From the NCBI RefSeq assembly GCF_037971845.1, contig NZ_CP150227.1:744001-808000 (forward strand): a DNA stretch of 64,000 nucleotides, in the 5' to 3' direction. The notes beneath the pieces were generated by a model. The model was given only the letters and a program-made list of their open reading frames with translations. It made no database searches and was not told the origin of the DNA. Shown piece by piece: positions 1 through 6,653 of this stretch. Every line of letters starts with the position of its first letter. The first letter of the stretch is position 1. The translations under genes and the position numbers were made by a program. Source of the stretch: Paenibacillus sp. FSL R5-0766. GTDB lineage: Bacteria > Bacillota > Bacilli > Paenibacillales > Paenibacillaceae.

Positions 1-1
1 G

Positions 2-685
2 CTGATTGCGATCAGCGGCGGTATTGACAGTGCAGTGGCTACGGCGCTTTGCAAAAAAGCGACGGACGAGCTTACACAAGAGAACAACCAAGAGTACAAA
101 ACGCTTGGCGTGTTCCAACCTTATGGTGAACAATCCGATATCGACCACAGCTACGCTGTAGCCAAAGCATACGATCTGAAGCATGTCGTGGAAACCAATA
201 TCGAAGATGCAGTTAACGAGATTGCGCTGGAAGTGGAGCAAGGTTTCAAATCCTTGGGAAGCCCACGCCATATGACTCACCAAGGCAAAGGTAATGTCAA
301 GGCGAGAACTCGTATGGTTATGCAATATGCGCTTTCGTTTGAAGAGAACCTGCTCGTTGTAGGTACGGATCATGCGTCCGAAGCCATCACGGGTTTCTAT
401 ACCAAATGGGGCGACGGTGCTGTGGATATCACACCACTGAGCACTCTGAACAAACGTCAGGTACGCCAGCTGGCAGCATATCTGAATGTGCCACAGGCTA
501 TTTTGGACAAAGCACCATCGGCAGGACTATGGGAAGGTCAGACGGACGAAGATGAGCTGGGAATTACGTATGAAGCGAACAGCGACTATCTCGAAGGCAA
601 ACAGATCGATCCGGCTGCACAAGAGCGCCTCGAAGCGTTCTATACGCGCACACATCACAAACGCAATGCCATTCCTGGTATCTAA
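2..685 (+). CDS. nadE: NAD(+) synthetase, 5' end cut by window edge
   Basis: Ammonia-dependent NAD synthetase, which amidates deamido-NAD in the last step of NAD synthesis in the cytoplasm. The frame is already open at base 2 and reads through the P-loop motif SGGIDSAV, so the true start lies upstream of the window and roughly 40-50 residues are missing compared with the usual 270 or so. Downstream family hallmarks are GKGNVKARTRM and the VVGTDHASEAITGFYTKWGDG block, followed by the SAGLWEGQTDEDELG segment. It ends in a normal stop and is followed by a strong hairpin terminator, so it is the last gene of its transcript. Confidence 0.95.
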   Translation: MIAISGGIDSAVATALCKKATDELTQENNQEYKTLGVFQPYGEQSDIDHSYAVAKAYDLKHVVETNIEDAVNEIALEVEQGFKSLGSPRHMTHQGKGNVKARTRMVMQYALSFEENLLVVGTDHASEAITGFYTKWGDGAVDITPLSTLNKRQVRQLAAYLNVPQAILDKAPSAGLWEGQTDEDELGITYEANSDYLEGKQIDPAAQERLEAFYTRTHHKRNAIPGI

Positions 686-757
686 TACGGGTGGAAAAGC
701 ATGCTGGTTATAAGCTGTTAACACCAACAATGAAATAACGTCCCTCTTAGGGAATGC

Positions 758-791
758 AAAAAGAGTCACTGCTCACGCAGTGACTCTTTTT
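758..791. terminator. Rho-independent terminator after nadE
   Basis: AGAGTCACT and AGTGACTCT form a perfect 9-bp stem around an 8-base loop. The stem is flanked by A-rich sequence on the left and T-rich sequence on the right, so it can stop transcription from both nadE and the convergent hydrolase gene. Confidence 0.85.
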
Positions 792-846
792 GTTATATGG
801 AACGAGAAACAGTAAAAATCCAGGTAACTACTATATTAAAGATGAG

Positions 847-1662
847 TTAGCTATTCCAGTCTTTGATCTGTTGCAGGGTTAGGGTGATGGCTTGCTCCAG
901 TTGCGGAGTGGTTTCTTTAAATGGATGTACGGTATTAAAGGTATGATTCCCATCAGGAATCTGGTGCCATGGGATATCAGGGCGGGCTTGAACCAGTGCG
1001 GCAGAACCCTCTCTCAGACGCTGTGGATCTTCTGTTCCCTGAATGAGTGCGACTCGCACAGGTGAAGAAGCCAAGCGGTCAATGATAGCGTAACGTTCGC
1101 TATGCTTGTCCATGTCTTCCAGAATAGCCACGTCCAGTGGCATCTGCTGACCTGTACGTCCGTTAACGACATGGCTCCGGCCATGTGTGCGCATTTCTTC
1201 TTTTTGCTCCGCTGTGAAGAGATCCAGGTTGGTTATACCATTCCAGGAGACGACACCTTCCAGCTGTTCGGGATGATCCAGTGCATAGACGAGACTTACG
1301 CCCGCACCGCGGCTATGACCAACCAGATATACAGGAAGTCCAGCGAGTTCAGGTTGTGTAGCTACATGTTCCAGTACCAGGGCCAGATCGCCAAGCTCCC
1401 GGCTGTAGGTATTCACTGCGAACTTTTCAAGTTCAGAGAATTGCTCCAGATATTCGCCGATACCGTTGTGAGAGAAATTAAAGGTCAGCACATGATGCGT
1501 CTGGCTTAGCTGTGAAGCTGCATAGGGGAACATGCCCCAGTCTTTGAAGCCTTTGTATCCGTGAGACAGAACGATGACACCTTGAGCGGGTTGTTGTGCA
1601 GGGAAAAAGTCCCCGCGAATGGTCGCATCTACGTCAGTGGGCAATTCAAAAGTTATGGGCAT
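847..1662 (-). CDS. Alpha/beta hydrolase (dienelactone hydrolase/acyl-peptidase-like)
   Basis: Cytoplasmic alpha/beta-hydrolase of 271 residues with no signal peptide. The nucleophile elbow is GHSRGAG near residue 116, the oxyanion strand IVLSHGYKGFKDWGMF is near residue 30, and a late Asp (QGTEDPQRL) and His (DGNHTF) complete a plausible catalytic triad. The start ATG follows AGGAGGTCTGAATC. The substrate cannot be told from sequence; relatives are generic esterases or peptidase-like hydrolases. It stands alone, convergent with nadE and sharing its bidirectional terminator. Confidence 0.8.
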   Translation of the reverse strand: MPITFELPTDVDATIRGDFFPAQQPAQGVIVLSHGYKGFKDWGMFPYAASQLSQTHHVLTFNFSHNGIGEYLEQFSELEKFAVNTYSRELGDLALVLEHVATQPELAGLPVYLVGHSRGAGVSLVYALDHPEQLEGVVSWNGITNLDLFTAEQKEEMRTHGRSHVVNGRTGQQMPLDVAILEDMDKHSERYAIIDRLASSPVRVALIQGTEDPQRLREGSAALVQARPDIPWHQIPDGNHTFNTVHPFKETTPQLEQAITLTLQQIKDWNS

Positions 1663-2036
1663 GATTCAGACCTCCTAAGAATTTCAGACGATTCCTGATT
1701 CATATTTTAGCATATATGGTAATGCGGATAGGTACTCGCTTCTGTGCGCCCCTCCTGCTACAATAGAATACGTGTTCGGAGAGTTACGGATCAGATCATG
1801 TGATTGAATGGAGATCTTTTACAATGAAGGTTCAAAAAGAGCGGTTTTCAGTACCGAGAAGATGGAATGAAGCTAGAAATGGAGTAGCGGAGCGTAGTAT
1901 AAGCTACGTGAGCAACGGACATTTCGGCTGAATTCCATGTTCGAAGCTGATGATGCCATTAGGCATCCTTCGTAATCAAAAGCGGACTTTTTGAATAACC
2001 TCTTACAGTATAAAAGATTAAGCGGGTGAAGCGTTG
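1663..2036. other. Intergenic region between hydrolase and acpS
   Basis: This 374-bp gap holds the divergent promoter region (a TACAAT-like -10 lies near 1767) and then the 182-bp structured repeat listed separately at 1829-2010, which ends 26 bp before acpS. No further coding sequence was found. Confidence 0.6.
1829..2010. repeat. Structured repeat family A, long copy
   Basis: A 182-bp element closed by TTCAAAAAG (1831-1839) and its complement CTTTTTGAA (1987-1995). Inside are further stems: ATGGAAT/ATTCCAT (1862-1868 with 1932-1938), CGTAG/CTACG (1893-1897 with 1904-1908) and GATGCC/GGCATC (1952-1957 with 1962-1967). Both ends match a second copy at 10040-10099 that has lost the middle. 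The shared right flank is AACCTCTTACAGTA. It has no coding capacity; MITE-like or structured RNA are both possible. Confidence 0.8.
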
Positions 2037-2435
2037 ATGATATATGGCATTGGTAATGATGTGCTGGAGATTGGACGTATGCGGAAGTTATTGTCCGGTC
2101 GCCATGCGGAAGCATTTCTGAAACGAATTTTAACGCCAGCAGAGCGTGAGATCGCAGTTCGTCGAGGGAAGCGGATGACGGAGTTTGTATCCGGTCGATT
2201 TGCAGCGAAAGAAGCGGTGTCTAAGGCATTTGGCTGCGGTATAGGTGGTGTCATGGGCTTCACTGACATTGAGGTGCTGCCTGATGGGACAGGACGTCCC
2301 GTGGCCTCGCTGTCCAGTCAAGCCTGGGAACGTCTGCAGCTGCCATATGATAAGCAATATGACATTCATTTGAGTATTACACATCAGACGGAATTGGCAG
2401 CGGCCTTTGCGATCGTGGAGCAGATGGAAAAGTAG
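2037..2435 (+). CDS. acpS: Holo-[acyl-carrier-protein] synthase
   Basis: AcpS transfers 4'-phosphopantetheine from CoA to the serine of apo-ACP, activating fatty-acid synthesis. The 132-residue length is normal. Family motifs are present: the N-terminal GIGNDVLEIGRM with the Mg-binding Asp, and FVSGRFAAKEAVSKAFG with the Glu and Lys of the CoA/Mg site. Two starts are possible, TTG at 2034 or ATG at 2037; ATG gives the family-typical MIYGIGND beginning. The ribosome site is weak (GCGGGTGA). The gene begins 26 bp after repeat A and runs into mutY 29 bp downstream, so the two are probably cotranscribed. Confidence 0.95.
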   Translation: MIYGIGNDVLEIGRMRKLLSGRHAEAFLKRILTPAEREIAVRRGKRMTEFVSGRFAAKEAVSKAFGCGIGGVMGFTDIEVLPDGTGRPVASLSSQAWERLQLPYDKQYDIHLSITHQTELAAAFAIVEQMEK

Positions 2436-2464
2436 TTAGCTTGGCAATAGGAGAGGACGGAAAT

Positions 2465-3829
2465 ATGGGTTTACAGGAACAGAAACAACATTTCAGCGTG
2501 AATTTGCTGGACTGGTATATGATCAACCGACGGGATTTGCCGTGGCGTCGCCACAACAATCCGTATTTCACATGGGTATCGGAGATTATGCTTCAGCAGA
2601 CTCGGGTCGATACGGTAATTCCGTATTTCAATCGTTTTATCGGGAATTTCCCGACTGTGCAGGCATTGGCGGAAGCACCGGAAGAGGATGTGTTGAAAAA
2701 TTGGGAGGGACTCGGTTATTACTCCCGTGCACGTAATCTTCAGGCAGCCGCCAGACAAGTCATGGAACTGCACGGAGGAGAGATGCCACAGGACAAGCCG
2801 GCTGTCTTTGCATTGAAAGGAGTGGGCCCGTATACTGCCGGGGCCATTCTCAGCATTGCCTTCAACCAGCCGCAGCCTGCGGTAGATGGCAATGTCATGC
2901 GGGTACTGTCCCGATACTTCCTCATCGATGAGGACATTATGAAGGGCAGCACCCGGGTGTTGATGGAAGAGCTCGCAGGAGAGCTCATTCCGGAAGGGCG
3001 GGCGCGTGATTTCAATCAGGCGCTGATGGAGCTTGGCGCGCTGGTGTGTACACCCAAAGCGCCGCACTGCCTGACTTGCCCGGTCATGGAGCAATGTTCC
3101 GGCCGCATCGCCGGAAGAGAGCTTACACTGCCGGTCAAGACCAAGGCGAAGCCGCCGCGCCCTGAGCAGCGGCTGGTCGCGATTGTGGAGGGCCGCGGTG
3201 CTCATCGCGGCCAAGTGCTTGTGCGCCAGCGCCCAGACACGGGCCTATTGGCCCGCATGTGGGAGCTGCCGCATGTGCTCGCGGCGCCCGCCGCAGCCAG
3301 CAAGAAGGCGGCGCCGCTGGCGGATGAGCCGGCCATGGCATTGCTGGCCGGCAGTCTGTGGGCGGAAGGCTTCGCTGCCCGCCCGGAAGGGCTGGCTACC
3401 CATGCGGAGCATGTGTTCAGCCACATTGTCTGGAGCCTGCAGGTGTATAAGTGTACCGAGCAGGACCAGAGCAGTGAGCTTCCGCTGATCGCAGCGGAAG
3501 CCAGAGCCGCCTACGATGCACAGGTGGCAACAAGGGAGGGCACAGCCTCATCATCAGCTGTGTCACCTGAGTCAGACACAACGCATTCATCGGAGCCAGG
3601 CACGGCTAATGCGCAGAACATCGCAACATCGCTTAACGATGGAGAGATGTTGGCACCATCTGATGTTAGTGACCTAGCGCTGAGCACTCCGACACTGACA
3701 GGTAAAGGCGATGGCTTGACCTACCGCTGGATCGGTCCGGAAGACATGGACAAGCTGGCATTCCCGAATATATTTCTGAAGCTGATCAGCAGTTATTTTG
3801 CTGGTGCGTATGATCAAGTGAATGATTAA
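2465..3829 (+). CDS. mutY: A/G-specific adenine glycosylase with unusual C-terminal insert
   Basis: MutY removes adenine mispaired with 8-oxoguanine. The helix-hairpin-helix GPD core is complete: PWRRHNNPYFTWVSEIMLQQT near the N terminus, LKGVGPYTAGAILS, and the catalytic Asp in AVDGNVMR. A [4Fe-4S] loop C-x6-C-x2-C-x5-C follows. The C-terminal NUDIX-like 8-oxoG recognition domain (GLLARMWELPHV, HVFSHIVWSLQV) is interrupted by about 80 Ser/Thr/Ala-rich residues before the final GLTYRWIGPEDM, making the protein about 454 residues against a usual 350-390. The start ATG follows AGGAGAGG. The middle of the gene (about 3010-3380) is strikingly GC-rich compared with its surroundings. Confidence 0.93.
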   Translation: MGLQEQKQHFSVNLLDWYMINRRDLPWRRHNNPYFTWVSEIMLQQTRVDTVIPYFNRFIGNFPTVQALAEAPEEDVLKNWEGLGYYSRARNLQAAARQVMELHGGEMPQDKPAVFALKGVGPYTAGAILSIAFNQPQPAVDGNVMRVLSRYFLIDEDIMKGSTRVLMEELAGELIPEGRARDFNQALMELGALVCTPKAPHCLTCPVMEQCSGRIAGRELTLPVKTKAKPPRPEQRLVAIVEGRGAHRGQVLVRQRPDTGLLARMWELPHVLAAPAAASKKAAPLADEPAMALLAGSLWAEGFAARPEGLATHAEHVFSHIVWSLQVYKCTEQDQSSELPLIAAEARAAYDAQVATREGTASSSAVSPESDTTHSSEPGTANAQNIATSLNDGEMLAPSDVSDLALSTPTLTGKGDGLTYRWIGPEDMDKLAFPNIFLKLISSYFAGAYDQVND

Positions 3830-3838
3830 ATGGGGGAG

Positions 3839-3983
3839 CTAACGAACCTGGGTGACGTTATCATAGCTAAATAAACCCAAAACTGCGCATCAAAACCCGT
3901 ATTTGGGGTAATAGCTACACTGAGATTCCTTAGGTTCGCGATACGATGAAATATGGAGCGATAGCGTGTCCGGGGTTCGTTAG
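3839..3983. repeat. Repeat family B, MITE-like element with terminal inverted repeats
   Basis: A 145-bp non-coding unit starting 9 bp after the mutY stop. Its ends form imperfect inverted repeats about 23 bp long: the left end begins CTAACGAACC and ends GACGTTAT, and the right end read in reverse complement begins CTAACGAACC and ends GACACGCTAT; 18 of 23 positions match. No transposase, clear target duplication or second copy is visible in the window. Confidence 0.6.
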
Positions 3984-4020
3984 AAACAAACCACCCATTA
4001 CTATAACTATAATGGTAGCA

Positions 4021-4068
4021 AAAAGAGAGCCTGATCACGGTCACGACGACCGAATCAGGCTCTCTTTT
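4021..4068. terminator. Bidirectional terminator between mutY and sodA
   Basis: AAAAGAGAGCCTGAT pairs with ATCAGGCTCTCTTTT across an 18-base loop. The A and T tracts on both sides suit termination of both convergent genes. Confidence 0.85.
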
Positions 4069-4094
4069 ATGTTAACTGTTGCATGCTAACAGTC

Positions 4095-4706
4095 TTATTT
4101 TGCAGAAGCGTAACGTTTGTTCACTTCATCCCAGTTGATTACATTCCAGAAAGCAGCGATGTAGTCAGGACGTTTGTTTTGGTAGTTCAGGTAGTAAGCG
4201 TGCTCCCATACATCCAGACCCAGAACCGGAGTCAGACCTTCGAAGAGAGGGCTGTCTTGGTTAGGTGTGCTAGTGATGGACAACTTGCCATCTTTACCAA
4301 CTACGAGCCAAGCCCAGCCGGAACCGAAGCGAGTTGTAGCTGCTTTAGCGAAATCTTCTTTGAATTTATCAAAGCCACCCAGTTCGCTATCGATAGCTGC
4401 TGCGATATCGCCTGTAGGAGCGCCGCCGCCGTTAGGTCCGATGATTTCCCAGAACAAGCTGTGGTTAGCATGTCCACCACCATTGTTGCGAACCGCTGTG
4501 CGGATGCCTTCTGGTACGCTGTCAAGGTTAGCAATCAGATCTTCCAAGCTTTTTTCTTGCAGTTCAGGAGCGCTTTCCAGAGCTGCGTTCAAGTTAGTTA
4601 CATAAGTATTGTGATGGCGATCGTGGTGGATTTCCATCGTTTTTGCATCGATATGTGGTTCCAGTGCGTCGTTAGCGTAAGGAAGTGCTGGTAATTGAAA
4701 AGTCAT
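4095..4706 (-). CDS. sodA: Superoxide dismutase [Mn/Fe]
   Basis: Cytoplasmic superoxide dismutase of 203 residues, standard for the family. Metal ligands are visible: His in [13 protein letters not shown], His in [13 protein letters not shown], Asp and His in [19 protein letters not shown] and GSGWAWLVV are the usual core motifs. The start ATG follows AGGAGGTATTTCATT. It is monocistronic, ended by a hairpin at 4021-4068. A second, longer SOD is encoded at 12205-13485; this one is the canonical housekeeping copy. Confidence 0.95.
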   Translation of the reverse strand: MTFQLPALPYANDALEPHIDAKTMEIHHDRHHNTYVTNLNAALESAPELQEKSLEDLIANLDSVPEGIRTAVRNNGGGHANHSLFWEIIGPNGGGAPTGDIAAAIDSELGGFDKFKEDFAKAATTRFGSGWAWLVVGKDGKLSITSTPNQDSPLFEGLTPVLGLDVWEHAYYLNYQNKRPDYIAAFWNVINWDEVNKRYASAK

Positions 4707-5124
4707 AATGAAATACCTCCTGAGATTTTAGTTTTTTTGAAAACAGGTACATATGTAATAATACCCTTGCCACTAATATTAAACCGCATTCGAGCTAATT
4801 AAGCAACATTTTTGTTTATTAAGTCCCCCGAGGCGTTGATCTAATGATGGGCCAGAGATAACAAACATATTTTACCCTTTATGCAACTATTTATGTGTTT
4901 TCAGGCGTTTAAATAGATGAAAAGTTTAATATTCGTATGTAAACGGTTACAATTAAGCGCTTTCAAAAGAAAATGCGTGTTTTATGGAGAAAAGTATGGT
5001 TTAATTGACGAAGAAGCGGTATTTTCTCGTTTTTTGTCATTATATGAACATTGGGTTTTTGGTAAAAAGGGATTCCCTTTTTGTAAAAACCTCATCTAAG
5101 CTAACGAAAAGGGAGATTTAAGAC
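4707..5124. other. Divergent intergenic region, sodA / GNAT gene
   Basis: This 418-bp AT-rich spacer lies between the divergently transcribed sodA and the acetyltransferase gene. It contains a perfect cre-type box at 4938-4951 and an overlapping GC-cored half-palindrome around 4951-4966. A 60-codon open frame at 4917-5099 lacks a ribosome site and was not accepted as a gene. Confidence 0.5.
4938..4951. promoter_or_regulatory. Catabolite-responsive element (cre)
   Basis: TGTAAACGGTTACA fits the CcpA consensus TGWAANCGNTNWCA at every position. Immediately downstream AAGCGCTTTCA resembles part of a second box. It lies about 175 bp before the GNAT gene and about 230 bp before sodA on the other strand, so the regulated gene is uncertain. 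Confidence 0.6.
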
Positions 5125-5550
5125 ATGCACGTTCGTTCCTTTCAGTTGAGTGATGCAAGCCAGATGACGGAGCTTCTCCAGGTTGCACTATCGGAAGAGT
5201 GTTATGAGAACACGATGGGCCCGTTTGCCCGTCAATTGTCATGGGATTCTGACCTGATCATGGTTGCGGAAGAAGAGGGAGACCTCGTAGGCGCTTTGAT
5301 CGGTACGATTGATCACAACCAGGGTTGTATCTACCGTATTGCGGTTCATCCAGACTATCGTCGCCGTGGAGTCGGCAAAACACTTGTTGAGGCTATGGAA
5401 CAGCGGTTCCAGCAGCGTAAAGTCAGCCAAGTATGGGTGGCGGGTGATGAGCACAACAAAGTAGCCATGCCTCTATATGAAGCAATGGGTTACGGTGCCA
5501 ATCAGATTATGAGCGCTTTCCAGACTCTTAGTATTTTGTCCAAAGCTTAG
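5125..5550 (+). CDS. GNAT family N-acetyltransferase
   Basis: Small 141-residue GNAT enzyme. The acetyl-CoA pyrophosphate loop is RIAVHPDYRRRGVGKTLVEAM (motif A, R-x-x-G-x-G), followed by the typical C-terminal PLYEAMGYG. The acceptor substrate cannot be predicted. It is single-domain and soluble. The start ATG follows AAAAGGGAG. It sits alone, followed by a hairpin terminator at 5597-5645, and a cre box lies upstream. Confidence 0.85.
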   Translation: MHVRSFQLSDASQMTELLQVALSEECYENTMGPFARQLSWDSDLIMVAEEEGDLVGALIGTIDHNQGCIYRIAVHPDYRRRGVGKTLVEAMEQRFQQRKVSQVWVAGDEHNKVAMPLYEAMGYGANQIMSAFQTLSILSKA

Positions 5551-5876
5551 TTTGCATGTTTAAAAAGAAATAAAAAAAAGATTTTCATTTCATATTAGGC
5601 ATATCTCTTTAACGTGTAAGAACGTGAGGGATGTGCCTTTCTATTTATATGAGTGTTCTTCGCGTCATAGACCTCTGATTTCCTCATTTTATGAACATGC
5701 TTCAAAGTCTCCGAATTTTATTTAAATCACCGCGACTATCGCGGCTGTATTCACGATAACCAGGGTATTGGTGCTCATAACCAATTGTTTCACTCTCCCA
5801 AATGAAGTAGACTGAAAGGGAGTATGGTCACCAGGTTACAAGTTTAATTTAACTATTTAATAAATGAGGTGTCCCT
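5551..5876. other. Intergenic region before signal peptidase gene
   Basis: This 326-bp gap holds the GNAT terminator and then short hairpins, CCGCG/CGCGG near 5728-5742 and ATTGGT/ACCAAT near 5770-5788. A CTCCC/GGGAG inverted repeat near 5795-5823 precedes the TTG start of the signal peptidase gene. Nothing coding was found. Confidence 0.5.
5597..5645 (+). terminator. Terminator after GNAT gene
   Basis: AGGCATATCTC pairs with GAGGGATGTGCCT (including G-U pairs), extended by ACGT/ACGT near the loop and followed by TTTCTATTT. Confidence 0.65.
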
Positions 5877-6482
5877 TTGAATTCCAATAATCATTCAATG
5901 GAACATGTGACTTCCGAGCAACGAAATGAACCGTCAAAGCCTGAACAACCGGGGAAATCCTGGGTTGTCGAGCTGTGGGACTGGGTCAAAACGATTGTTG
6001 TTGCTTTTGTAATTATGATGCTGCTGAACCTGTTTGTGTTCAATCTGTCGATGGTCAAGGGACAGTCCATGCAGCCGACACTGGTTGAGCGAGATCGCCT
6101 TTTTGTCAACAAAATTGTATATCATCTGGGTACTCCTTCCCGATCAGATGTGATCGTACTTCGTGATCCAAGTGAAGGTGTAGAGAAGAAAGATTTTCTG
6201 GTGAAACGGATCGTTGGACTTCCGGGAGATACAATTGAAGTTAGGGATCACCATCTATATGTGAACGGCGAGCAACAAGCGGAAACGTACACCGATATTG
6301 AGGTGCAGGACCCGGATTTTGGCCCAATCACACTGGAGCCGGATCATTTCTTCGTGATGGGGGATAATCGTCATGAAGGCAAAAGTAAGGATAGCCGAGT
6401 GTTTGGCAGTATTACATCCGACCAGATTGTAGGCAAGGCTGAATTTATTTTCTGGCCGTTTTCTGAATTGAAGAAATTGTAA
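5877..6482 (+). CDS. sipS: Signal peptidase I
   Basis: Type I signal peptidase, which cleaves signal peptides of exported proteins on the outer membrane face. After a hydrophilic N-terminal tail there is a single membrane segment at about residues 38-57. Catalytic Ser64 lies in KGQSMQPTL and the general base Lys110 in DFLVKRIVGLPGD. The conserved GDNRHEGKSKDSRVFG box is present. The 201-residue length is typical of Gram-positive Sip proteins. The start is TTG, chosen because GAGGTG lies 7 bases upstream. It is apparently monocistronic. The sip paralogue name is tentative. Confidence 0.92.
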   Translation: MNSNNHSMEHVTSEQRNEPSKPEQPGKSWVVELWDWVKTIVVAFVIMMLLNLFVFNLSMVKGQSMQPTLVERDRLFVNKIVYHLGTPSRSDVIVLRDPSEGVEKKDFLVKRIVGLPGDTIEVRDHHLYVNGEQQAETYTDIEVQDPDFGPITLEPDHFFVMGDNRHEGKSKDSRVFGSITSDQIVGKAEFIFWPFSELKKL

Positions 6483-6653
6483 AATGCTGACAGGACAACA
6501 ACTTCAGACTGCATTTTGCGTTAAACCATATAGACTCGCTCCGTTTGAATTCAAGTATGTAAGGCATATATAGAAATTAACGCCTGTCCTCTTACCGTGA
6601 GGCGGGCGTTCACTGTTTACGGAATAAGTGTCGGAAGAAGAGAGGGAAGAGAA

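Noticed and set aside
4083..4694. A 203-codon plus-strand frame across sodA
   Set aside because: It mirrors a complete SOD gene on the other strand and lacks a plausible start site; it is a shadow frame.
4917..5099. A 60-codon frame upstream of the GNAT gene
   Set aside because: It has no ribosome site, lies over the cre box, and its sequence looks like translated AT-rich promoter DNA.
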